From assembly GCF_937936435.1 (NCBI RefSeq), contig NZ_CALDDG010000043.1, positions 1 to 14,918 on the forward strand: a stretch of DNA of 14,918 bases. The letters are read 5' to 3'. Below, in pieces: positions 1 through 6,309 of this stretch (the stretch's first letter is position 1; each line of letters opens with the position of its first letter). This DNA is from an uncultured Sulfuricurvum sp. (GTDB lineage Bacteria; Campylobacterota; Campylobacteria; Campylobacterales; Sulfurimonadaceae). A model generated the notes under the pieces. That model was not told where the DNA came from, searched no databases, and saw only the letters and a program-made list of their open reading frames with translations. The position numbers and the translations under genes were made by a program.

Positions 1-32
1 GACTGGAGTTCAGACGTGTGCTCTTCCGATCT
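1..32 (+). other. Illumina adapter remnant (non-biological)
   Basis: These 32 bases are identical to the 3' part of the Illumina TruSeq read-2/index adapter, from GACTGGAGTTC to the terminal CTCTTCCGATCT. The adapter match ends exactly at base 32 and an open sirtuin reading frame begins at base 33, as expected when an untrimmed read end was assembled into the contig end. It should be masked before annotation. The adapter sequence is established knowledge; the match is seen directly. Confidence 0.97.
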
Positions 33-242
33 CTCGTGGGCGGCATTGGGGGCTCTGTCGCGCAGGTCGCGACGGCGGGCATCGTAGAAATCGCTCACGA
101 GTTTTGGATTGCGCTCGAACCCCTCGACCGAGCACACTTCCATCACATCATACTCTTCCCATAGTCCGTCCGCATCGCGAAAGGTGCGGATTCCGCTTTC
201 GGCGCTGATCCCTGCACCGCTAAGAATGAGAACTTTTTTCAT
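33..242 (-). CDS. cobB: NAD-dependent protein deacylase, sirtuin family (CobB/SIRT5-like), N-terminal 70 residues
   Basis: This is the amino-terminal part of a Sir2-family protein; the remainder (families are usually about 230-250 residues) lies beyond the contig end. The NAD-binding signature GAGISAESGIRTFRD sits at residues 9-23, right after a short beta strand (KKVLILS). Further on, FYDARRR contains a Y53-x-x-R56 pair. That pair corresponds to the acyl-pocket Tyr/Arg of class III sirtuins such as E. coli CobB and SIRT5, so removal of succinyl/malonyl as well as acetyl groups from lysines is plausible. The catalytic His and the zinc cysteines are not in the window. The ATG at 242-240 overlaps the TGA of the upstream toxin gene (ATGA), so translation is probably coupled to the toxin-antitoxin transcript. 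I am sure of the family but not of substrate preference. The coordinates stop at 33 because 1-32 is adapter. Confidence 0.92.
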
Positions 243-526
243 GAAAGTTCATCTTTGTAATCTTCGTATTTTGTCAATGCAAACACTTTTATCTCGTCAT
301 CCATGATTTTATAAATAATTGTATACCCTTTAAAAATCAAATCACGGATATTGTCATCGTTGTAATGGATTGAGCGGCGGCATCGGTAGGGAAAATCGCT
401 CAAGTTTTGACATTCATGTAAAATCTCTCTGCGAAAAGAGTGTGCCGCACTTTTTTTATCCTCGGCAATTTTTTCCAAAACTAGCTGAAGTTTGGCGATA
501 AAAGAGGGAAAAAGTCTAACGTTCAT
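239..526 (-). CDS. RelE/ParE superfamily toxin (type II toxin-antitoxin)
   Basis: A 95-residue basic protein with the layout of the RelE/ParE fold: an N-terminal helical hairpin (about residues 7-45), then strands around YRCRRSIHYNDDNIRDLIFKGYTIIYKI and a final strand DEIKVFALTKYEDYK. The segment RDLIFKGYTIIYKI is typical of ParE-like toxins, which either cleave mRNA on ribosomes (RelE) or poison gyrase (ParE). I cannot tell which from sequence. The ATG at 526 (MNVRLFPSF) is preferred over the longer frame start at 556, because it gives the usual short overlap (11 bases) with the antitoxin stop; the longer start would run 41 bases into the antitoxin. It follows the antitoxin and overlaps the sirtuin start by ATGA. 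The frame is intact and appears functional. Confidence 0.85.
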   Translation of the reverse strand: MNVRLFPSFIAKLQLVLEKIAEDKKSAAHSFRREILHECQNLSDFPYRCRRSIHYNDDNIRDLIFKGYTIIYKIMDDEIKVFALTKYEDYKDELS

Positions 527-821
527 ACGAATCGATGATCCGTTCGAGATAGGCATCTACTTCTTCTATCGAATAGCTCCGTGGGCTATCGATACTCTCA
601 TGCGATTTTTGAAGATACTCTTTTTCGCTCATCATATTCCAATGACGATAATCGCGAAGCTGTTCGTATTCGAGTGCGCTGAGGACTACCGCTTCGGGTT
701 TATTGTTTCGCAGTACGCAAATTTTATCCACTTCATGGTTTGCGAGTTTGGAGAGGACGGCTCCGAAGTTTTTCGCGACATCGGTTGAACTCATCATTTC
801 GTTGGATTTATAGGCCACCAT
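516..821 (-). CDS. Phd/YefM family antitoxin
   Basis: A 101-residue protein with the Phd/YefM pattern. The N-terminus SSTDVAKNFGAVLSKL, then ICVLRNNKPEAVVLSALEYEQL, forms the DNA-binding and dimerising domain (residues about 9-60). The charged, flexible-looking C-terminus (about 62-101, ending in ERIIDSYER) would wrap and neutralise the toxin. Such antitoxins repress their own promoter, alone or with the toxin bound. The start at 821 has a clear ribosome site (GGGAG at 828-832, six bases upstream). A second Met at residue 9 is possible but lacks such a site. The gene stop TAG lies inside the toxin start region, giving the usual antitoxin-first order with overlapping frames. Confidence 0.88.
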   Translation of the reverse strand: MVAYKSNEMMSSTDVAKNFGAVLSKLANHEVDKICVLRNNKPEAVVLSALEYEQLRDYRHWNMMSEKEYLQKSHESIDSPRSYSIEEVDAYLERIIDSYER

Positions 822-849
822 TGTAATCTCCCGTGTAATCTTACGGAAT

Positions 850-877
850 ATTATACAGGTTTTTTAGAAAGTTTCAA
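850..877 (-). promoter_or_regulatory. Sigma-70 promoter of the toxin-antitoxin-sirtuin operon
   Basis: Read on the minus strand, TTGAAA (872-877) is followed after 16 bases by a perfect TATAAT (850-855). Transcription would start near 843, leaving a leader of about 20 bases with GGGAG before the antitoxin ATG at 821. No obvious palindrome overlaps the -10 box, so any autoregulatory operator is not visible by eye. Confidence 0.7.
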
Positions 878-892
878 AATTGCGGTCATCTA

Positions 893-932
893 CCTCTAAA
901 TAAAGTAGCCTGTCCCCTATTTCCTATATTTA
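893..932. repeat. Possible dispersed-repeat remnant containing GGGGACAGGCTAC
   Basis: On the minus strand the text reads GGAAATAGGGGACAGGCTAC, flanked by TAAATA (927-932) on one side and its reverse complement TATTTA (896-901) on the other. The core GGGGACAGG(CTAC) resembles short elements that I recall as dispersed in many proteobacterial genomes, often next to REP-associated (Y1) transposases or mobile genes. It sits just past the end of the DUF4062 gene, partly overlapping its stop codon. Only one copy is in the window, so its repeat nature cannot be shown here. Confidence 0.3.
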
Positions 933-1769
933 AACTTCTATCATATCAGCAATTTGATATCCTAAATTTGTAACTTCAAAAATTTCACCTTTATATCCTC
1001 TATCAATGATTAGTCCACTATTAACAAGCTCAACTAATGCTGCCTCCCATTTGGCAACCTCTCGACGTTCATGAGACATTATGAAGTTTTTGCCATTAGT
1101 TTGAATATCTGTTCCACCCAGATGTCTCAGATGAATAATATTCCCATGATTGTCTAAACTTGCTTCTTTTAACAAAATACGTGCTTCTGAACTAAGTGAT
1201 GGTAATTGTGTTTTAGACTCTATAATTTCATCAATTGCTTCAATATTTACTTCTCTAAATAAAGGATGTTCATTCAATTTTAGTTGTAAATGACGATAGA
1301 ATTTTTCTTTAAAATCTGTATGACTGTCGTATTCTTCATAGAGTCCCCGACTTTGACAAGATGTTTTAAACTCTTTTAACTTTATTACTTGATTAATATC
1401 AACAGTATCCATTACCACAGGTTGACTTGAGAAATATAACATAACCGGCTTGCCTGATTCGATATGTTTTTCAATTTCCTCTACACTTCCACTATCATAA
1501 TTATTAGTCGGAGTTCCTATACGAGTCCAAAAAACTCCTACAAGAAAATCACATTTATCTAATATTTGATTATTTATGATTTGTTGAGGACTACTGCCCA
1601 TTTCTGGTGATGAGTGAGATTCCCACCCAATAGGAAGAAGCACTATATTTCTTGAAGCTGAATGCACTACATTCCATTCATATATTACATCACGAATAAT
1701 TGAACGCTCTGAAGCAACATCTCCAGGAGATGCAATCATGACATTAAATACTTTTGCTTTATAGCTCAT
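930..1769 (-). CDS. DUF4062 (TIR-like fold) protein with C-terminal winged-helix-like module
   Basis: A 279-residue soluble protein. Residues about 7-115 match the DUF4062 pattern: a first strand and loop VFNVMIASPGDVASER, a second strand NIVLLPIGW, a helix-strand DKCDFLVGVFWTRIGTP, then GSVEEIEKHIESGKPVMLYF. DUF4062 is a TIR-like/nucleotide-binding-like domain common in signalling NTPases and putative defence proteins; its activity is not settled. Residues about 190-279 form a second conserved-looking module (SSEARILLKEAS, GGTDIQTNGKNF, KWEAALVELVNSGLI, DRGYKGEIFEVTNLGYQIAD) that reads like a winged helix and, from memory, recurs behind different N-terminal domains. There is no membrane segment and no P-loop. 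The ATG at 1769 has AAAGG seven bases upstream. The gene is visibly AT-richer than its neighbours and stands alone with its own leader, suggesting horizontal acquisition. Function is unknown; a defence or stress-sensing role is inference only. Confidence 0.75.
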   Translation of the reverse strand: MSYKAKVFNVMIASPGDVASERSIIRDVIYEWNVVHSASRNIVLLPIGWESHSSPEMGSSPQQIINNQILDKCDFLVGVFWTRIGTPTNNYDSGSVEEIEKHIESGKPVMLYFSSQPVVMDTVDINQVIKLKEFKTSCQSRGLYEEYDSHTDFKEKFYRHLQLKLNEHPLFREVNIEAIDEIIESKTQLPSLSSEARILLKEASLDNHGNIIHLRHLGGTDIQTNGKNFIMSHERREVAKWEAALVELVNSGLIIDRGYKGEIFEVTNLGYQIADMIEV

Positions 1770-1795
1770 CTAAAGACCTTTCATTGAAATACTTG

Positions 1796-1813
1796 AAATA
1801 GTAATTACTATTT
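1796..1813. promoter_or_regulatory. Perfect 18-bp palindrome upstream of the DUF4062 gene (candidate operator)
   Basis: AAATAGTAA is followed directly by its reverse complement TTACTATTT, with no mismatch and no spacer. It ends 26 bases before the ATG at 1769, where a repressor could block transcription of the DUF4062 gene. I see no convincing -35/-10 pair here (TTGGCG at about 1825-1830 on the minus strand is a weak -35 candidate). The symmetry without a loop favours a dimeric protein-binding site over an RNA hairpin. Which protein binds is unknown. Confidence 0.5.
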
Positions 1814-1950
1814 ATTCTTATTTTTCGCCAATTCTAAACAGATTATCGGACCCTTAGAATATCTGAATATCAAATCTATCTATCAAAATTAAACAAAATG
1901 ACATATTTTTAAAGATTTTACTATGAAAGTTGAAAGTTTACAAGAGAAAA

Positions 1951-1985
1951 GCGGATGGGTTCCCAATCAAGTTGGGAATGACGAA
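1951..1985. repeat. REP-like inverted repeat / possible mutS2 terminator hairpin
   Basis: TTCCCAA (1960-1966) and TTGGGAA (1972-1978) form a perfect 7-bp stem around the loop TCAAG. The wider text GGATGGGTTCCCAA...TTGGGAATGACGA has the look of short palindromic elements scattered in many bacterial genomes, whose spurious translations read W(V/I)PNQVGND. It starts 10 bases past the mutS2 stop codon, so it may also end or stabilise that transcript; on the minus strand it is followed only by a loose T-rich run (TTTTCTCTT). Only one copy is present in the window. Confidence 0.5.
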
Positions 1986-1988
1986 GAC

Positions 1989-4208
1989 TTAAAGACGGAC
2001 GACTTTCGCCCCAAATCCCCCCATATGAGCGGGAGCATCGGCAAAACTCTTAACACTCGGATGAGCTTTGAGAAACTCTTTGACAGCGTAGGCCAGTTTC
2101 CCCGTCCCGATCCCGTGATAGATTAGCACCTCATCAAACCCCTGTAAAAGTGCATCGGAGAGGAATTTATCCATCCGTTCGCATGCTTCCTCTCCGCGTA
2201 ATCCGTGCAGGTCGAGTTTAAGACCGCTCTTTTGCTCCACCTGCGAGGTGACGGTGACTTTCGGCTTTTTCGGAAGATTTCCGCTCGGTTTGAGATCACG
2301 CAGTTTGACCCGCAGCCGCATCCCCTCCACCTCGATCATCACATCTTTCGCCCCGACACTGACCACCGTTCCGCGCTGGGTGCGGTATTTGACCGTCTGC
2401 CCTACTTCGTATTTGATCGGTTCGGGTTCGGCGATCTTGATCGGTTCGGGTTTCGGCAGTTTCGCCTGTGCCTTGTTGAGCTGACGGTGGATCGCCGCCA
2501 TATCGTGACCCCGTGCCGCCTCTTTGGCTTCGCGGATCGCTTCATCATACCCCGCACGGAGTTTTGCTTTTTCCTTATCGAGTTCATGACGTAACTCTTC
2601 ACGCGCCTCTTTGAGCGCCGCTTCCTGCACTTTGAGCGCTTCGAGACGCTCATCCACCTCGCGGTTTTTCCGCTTCAATTCACGCTCCAGCTCGCTGCCC
2701 CGCTCGATGAGGACACTCAGTTTCTCGTGATTTTCGCCATAAAGCGCTTTGGCGCGGGTGATGATGGCGGGATTGATCCCGTAGCGTGACGCCGTCTCGA
2801 ACGCGTAGCTCTTTCCGATCACCCCCTGCAAAAACTCATAGGTCGGGACGCGGCGCTCTTCGTCGTACAGTGCCGCCATCAGCTCCACATCGTCGCGATC
2901 CGCCATCAATGCGGCGAGCCGTTTGTGGTGGGTGGTGACGATGATCTTCTGACCGCGTTTGATCAGCTCATCGAGGACGATGGCAAAGAGTGCCGCCGCT
3001 TCGTCGCTATCGGTTCCCAGTTCGATCTCATCGACCCCGACAAGGGCGCTTTTGTGCTCGAAAAGATGGCTGAACTGCACCATCCGCCCCGCAAAGGTAG
3101 AGATGTCGTTGCTGACACTTTGGGGATCGTCGATAACCGCCTCAATCCGCTTGAAACTCCCGATGCGCGATTTGCTGGCGTTGATCTTCATCGGGATGAG
3201 ATATTTCGCCATCAGGCTCGCCGAGAGGAGCGATTTGAGGAGCATCGTTTTACCCCCCGCATTGACCCCCGTAATCATCAGGAGGTTGGAGCGAAAATCG
3301 ACGCTGATCGGTTTAGGTTTGTGGATAGCGGGATGGGAGAACTCTTCGAGGACGACATCGGCGTTGTTTTGGGGTTTAAGGATCGCAAAATCATGCGCAC
3401 GGGCAAACAGCACCCGCGCCTGATAATGATCGTAGCGGTCAAACTCACGGTCGATGAATCCGATAAAAGGGACTAAACCTGAGAGTTTGGAAGAGAACTT
3501 TTTGGCATAATCGTACAAGCGGGCGTCACGATCTTGTAAAATCGTACGCAACTGCTCTTTGGAACGCAATACCGCATCGGGAGCTACGTAGAAAAATCCC
3601 GCTCCCGTCCGTCCGACGACGGAGCCTTTGAGGACATGGTTGAATCCGCCGCGCACGAGCAAACACTCTTCGTCGTTAATGTAGTGGATTTGGGTGTCGA
3701 CGAGATAGGGGGTGAGTTTTTGGGTGTGAAAAAGCCGTTTAATCGAGTCGCTGATCTCTGTTTTGATCGCTTTGACCCGCTGAGCGATTTTATAGAGCTC
3801 TTCGTCGCGCGATTCGATGAAGTTTCCCTCATGGTCGAAATACTCATCGATCTCGCCGAACGGTTCGGGAATGATGATCGTCTCCATCCATTCCCCGATA
3901 ATCCCGCTGTAGTTGTTGTTACGCATCAGTCTGAAATAGCGAACGACCTTCAACAGTTCGTGGATATCCTCGAAGCGCAAAACACCCTGTTTTTTGAGAT
4001 GGTTGATGATCGTCTCAAATGCCACACTCTTCGCAGGGGCTTTGAACTCCAATGCATCAAGTGCTTGAATATAGCGAAAATGACGTTCCTGATCCCCCGG
4101 AATCGCAATGCTTTGGGAGCGGGAAAAAAAGTGCTCGAGCGAAGAAATATGGGTGAGGAGATCGAGTTTGCCGAAGAGTTCGGCGAGATTAGAAGAAAGC
4201 GGACTCAT
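1989..4208 (-). CDS. mutS2: MutS2 family ATPase with Smr domain
   Basis: A 739-residue MutS2-like protein. MutS2 lacks the mismatch-recognition domain of MutS; family members suppress recombination and, in Bacillus, split collided ribosomes. Order seen: a helical core-lever region (about 1-300); ATPase with Walker A GVNAGGKT (314-321), a signature region (about 360-380), Walker B LVGVDEIELGTD (389-400) and the switch His pair TTHH (about 425-428); a long charged coiled coil (about 500-585); a KOW-like barrel (GQTVKYRTQRGTVVSVG, about 603-619); and a C-terminal Smr domain with LDLHGLRG (665-672) and HGIGTGKL (698-705), which in other proteins is a nuclease or RNA-binding module. The length is slightly under the usual 770-790. 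I chose the ATG at 4208 because it forms an ATGA overlap with the preceding stop; a GTG two codons earlier (4214) is possible. Last gene of the dapC-murC operon. Confidence 0.95.
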   Translation of the reverse strand: MSPLSSNLAELFGKLDLLTHISSLEHFFSRSQSIAIPGDQERHFRYIQALDALEFKAPAKSVAFETIINHLKKQGVLRFEDIHELLKVVRYFRLMRNNNYSGIIGEWMETIIIPEPFGEIDEYFDHEGNFIESRDEELYKIAQRVKAIKTEISDSIKRLFHTQKLTPYLVDTQIHYINDEECLLVRGGFNHVLKGSVVGRTGAGFFYVAPDAVLRSKEQLRTILQDRDARLYDYAKKFSSKLSGLVPFIGFIDREFDRYDHYQARVLFARAHDFAILKPQNNADVVLEEFSHPAIHKPKPISVDFRSNLLMITGVNAGGKTMLLKSLLSASLMAKYLIPMKINASKSRIGSFKRIEAVIDDPQSVSNDISTFAGRMVQFSHLFEHKSALVGVDEIELGTDSDEAAALFAIVLDELIKRGQKIIVTTHHKRLAALMADRDDVELMAALYDEERRVPTYEFLQGVIGKSYAFETASRYGINPAIITRAKALYGENHEKLSVLIERGSELERELKRKNREVDERLEALKVQEAALKEAREELRHELDKEKAKLRAGYDEAIREAKEAARGHDMAAIHRQLNKAQAKLPKPEPIKIAEPEPIKYEVGQTVKYRTQRGTVVSVGAKDVMIEVEGMRLRVKLRDLKPSGNLPKKPKVTVTSQVEQKSGLKLDLHGLRGEEACERMDKFLSDALLQGFDEVLIYHGIGTGKLAYAVKEFLKAHPSVKSFADAPAHMGGFGAKVVRL

Positions 4209-4534
4209 CGACACTCACGGGCATTAAAAATTTGCTGATAATGGGGTGTTCCTTTGTTTCCGACAAAACTCTGAGTCCCTTCACTGTAGGTAAATTCACT
4301 GGCGTTGACCTCGACGTCGCCGCATAGAATCGTTTTGCCCTGCCGGTAGTTCAGCTCGATTTGCGTAATCTGTGCTCGTTCGCGGTTACTGCTGATATTG
4401 TAGGCGATCGCGCCCGATACCGCCAGTGCGACGAGGAGGCTGATAAACCCTTTTTGACGGCCGCTCAGTTCTGTGAAATAATGCATCAGCGCAAAGATGA
4501 GTGCGACGATACCAAACCACAGAAAGTAGGCCAT
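4205..4534 (-). CDS. Small two-helix membrane protein, unknown function
   Basis: A 109-residue protein. Residues about 2-20 (AYFLWFGIVALIFALMHYF) and 28-47 (GFISLLVALAVSGAIAYNI) are two hydrophobic helices joined by a short polar loop ELSGRQK. The rest is a hydrophilic tail with one Cys pair (C71 in ILCGDVEV and the penultimate Cys). By the positive-inside rule, the RQK loop suggests a cytoplasmic hairpin with the tail outside, but this is weak. Its ATG follows the murC TAA with no gap, and its TGA overlaps the mutS2 ATG, so it is a genuine, translationally coupled operon member. I do not recognise the family. Its place between murC and mutS2 does not by itself give a function. Confidence 0.75.
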   Translation of the reverse strand: MAYFLWFGIVALIFALMHYFTELSGRQKGFISLLVALAVSGAIAYNISSNRERAQITQIELNYRQGKTILCGDVEVNASEFTYSEGTQSFVGNKGTPHYQQIFNARECR

Positions 4535-5845
4535 TTACTTCGTCCCTCGTAGCTGATAGGTCAAATCCCCCGCCCCGAATCCGATGATCAGATCGCGATC
4601 GTAGGTTTTGAGGACTTTATCCTCTTTGATCGACTGAATCGTATCGCCTTCTCGGCTGATCTTGTCGCACATCGTCAGATTATAGCGTCCGAAACGCCCT
4701 TCAAAATCGATTTCTCTCGGTTCTTCGCTCGCCGCCCATACCGGAAGAATGACCAGTTCCGAACACCCCTCGAAACACTCGACAAACGCGTCAAGATTAT
4801 CAATCGTACGGGAATACTTATGCGGTTGCCAGATCGCGATGATACGGTCAAACCCTTTGAGCGAGGCGTAGGTTTTGAGCGATTCCATCGTCGCCTTGAC
4901 TTCAGTCGGATGATGGGCATAGTCGTCGATGATGACGCGATCCGAACCTTTGAAAATCACGTCGAAACGTTTTTTGATTCCTCTGAAATGGAGAAGATTC
5001 GCGCGAATCGCCGCGACGCTCATCGTCTGAACGGCCGCCAATATCGCCAACGACGCATCCATCGCGATATGCTCGCCGAATCCCCATACCTCGAACTCTC
5101 CGAGGTGTTTCAGGGTAAACCGCGTATAGGGCTCGTCATCGAGCAGAATATAGTGGATATTACTGATATCTTCGCTGGGAAACAGTCGAATTGCATCGCA
5201 TTCCAGCGTCGCCATAAACGGGTCTTCCGCATTGATGACCCGTACCGGTGCCATCTCGACAAATCGGCGGTAGGCATTATGAAACTCGTCGATGTTGTAG
5301 TTGTAATACTCCATATGTTCCGGTTCGGCATTGGTGACGATGGAGCAATACGGGTTGGAGTTAAGAAAGCTTCCGTCACTTTCATCGGCTTCGAACAGCA
5401 TAACATCGGTACTTCCGTCATAACGGACATTTGAGCCGAATCCTTTGGATTCCGCCCCGATGATCGCACTTCCGCTCATAATGGAAGCCAAGATTGCCGT
5501 TGTCGTGCTCTTGCCGTGCGCGCCGCAGACGGCATACACTTTTTTCTCTTGCAAAATACGCAGCAGGGCATCGCGGCGGTGAAGTACCTCGATCCCTCTG
5601 CGATGGGCTTCGACAATCTCCGAATTGGTCGGTTTGATAATCGCCGAATGGATGACCAGTTCGCACCCTTCGGGGATATTCGCCGCATCGTGCCCGATAT
5701 GAACCGTAATCCCGCGATCGATCAAACGCTGCGTAATGTGGGTCGCTTTCATGTCCGATCCACTCACTTCGTGGCCGCTGAAGCGCATATATTTTGCCAA
5801 TCCCGATATTCCGATACCGCCAATCCCGATGAAGTGGATTTTCAT
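4535..5845 (-). CDS. murC: UDP-N-acetylmuramate--L-alanine ligase
   Basis: MurC adds L-alanine to UDP-MurNAc with ATP in the cytoplasm, the first amino-acid step of the peptidoglycan stem peptide. The 436-residue protein has the family layout: a Rossmann N-domain with HFIGIGGIGISGLA (4-17) and SGSDMK; the ATPase P-loop GAHGKSTTT (108-116); ESDGSFL and NAEPEHMEYY in the central domain; and DDYAHHPTEVKATM (about 306-319) plus IWQPHKYSRT in the C-terminal domain, all characteristic of MurC rather than MurD/E/F. Length is normal for the compact epsilonproteobacterial form. Its ATG overlaps the preceding gene's TGA (ATGA) and its TAA abuts the next ATG. No residue of the motifs appears altered. 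Confidence 0.97.
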   Translation of the reverse strand: MKIHFIGIGGIGISGLAKYMRFSGHEVSGSDMKATHITQRLIDRGITVHIGHDAANIPEGCELVIHSAIIKPTNSEIVEAHRRGIEVLHRRDALLRILQEKKVYAVCGAHGKSTTTAILASIMSGSAIIGAESKGFGSNVRYDGSTDVMLFEADESDGSFLNSNPYCSIVTNAEPEHMEYYNYNIDEFHNAYRRFVEMAPVRVINAEDPFMATLECDAIRLFPSEDISNIHYILLDDEPYTRFTLKHLGEFEVWGFGEHIAMDASLAILAAVQTMSVAAIRANLLHFRGIKKRFDVIFKGSDRVIIDDYAHHPTEVKATMESLKTYASLKGFDRIIAIWQPHKYSRTIDNLDAFVECFEGCSELVILPVWAASEEPREIDFEGRFGRYNLTMCDKISREGDTIQSIKEDKVLKTYDRDLIIGFGAGDLTYQLRGTK

Positions 5846-6309
5846 TGTCCTATGTCCTTTTTAAAGATACTGATATAAAATTTCCCGCCTGCCTGAGTCG
5901 CGTTCATGTCGACGTATTCATCGATAAAATCATCAAACGAAATCTGTGCATCGCACGCCGCCCGGTGTATTTTAGCTGCCTCGGCAAAACTCTCATCATT
6001 CGTGATGCCGCCGAGAACTTCGAATAATGCGCTGGCATCGTTGATCGCACCGGCACTGTAATGCTCGATCGCATACTCGTACAAGGCCCGAACCGTCGCG
6101 AAATCCTGAACTTCCTGCATATCGAGTTTCTCCAAATTCTCCAGCGCGTTTGTCAAACGCTCCAATGCCAAATCGAGAATATTGGCATAAAAGGCCATCA
6201 GCGTATCTTCGTCAAACGTCTCGTGTGCCTGCGCTTCGAGGACATATAGCGATGCAATATCCCCTTCGCTTTGAGCCTTGTATATCTTCTCTTTGAGTTC
6301 TTCGGTCAT
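5842..6309 (-). CDS. Acidic helical protein of unknown function between dapC and murC
   Basis: A 155-residue soluble protein with no signal peptide or membrane segment, rich in Glu, Asp and Ala and mostly predicted helical by eye (LKEKIYKAQSEGDIASLYVLEAQA; LALERLTNALENLEKLDMQEVQDF). The C-terminus (ISFDDFIDEYVDM, then KFYISIFKKDIGQ) looks like an ordered end. I do not recognise a domain, and there are no cysteine or histidine clusters suggesting metal binding. It is bounded by ATGA overlaps on both sides, with the aminotransferase stop before it and the murC start after it, which argues strongly that it is translated with them. Its helix-pair style could fit a protein-interaction or assembly role, but that is a guess. 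Confidence 0.75.
   Translation of the reverse strand: MTEELKEKIYKAQSEGDIASLYVLEAQAHETFDEDTLMAFYANILDLALERLTNALENLEKLDMQEVQDFATVRALYEYAIEHYSAGAINDASALFEVLGGITNDESFAEAAKIHRAACDAQISFDDFIDEYVDMNATQAGGKFYISIFKKDIGQ

Noticed and set aside
527..556. Longer start for the RelE/ParE toxin at 556
   Set aside because: It adds ten residues without family similarity and deep overlap with the antitoxin; the ATG at 526 gives the normal overlap.
33..1769. A NAD-depleting defence operon made of Sir2 plus DUF4062
   Set aside because: The sirtuin is of the ordinary CobB deacylase type, and the two genes are separated by the toxin-antitoxin pair with its own promoter, so a joint system is not supported by what is visible.
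1923..2126. Plus-strand frame starting MKVESLQEKSGWVPNQVGND
   Set aside because: It runs antisense into the mutS2 3' end and its middle is the translation of the REP-like palindrome. It has no ribosome site and no recognisable domain.
2925..3476. Long plus-strand frames opposite mutS2 and opposite murC (e.g. 3636-4238, 4820-5434)
   Set aside because: They are antisense shadows of strong coding genes in GC-richer DNA, with no domain, no promoter and no ribosome site.
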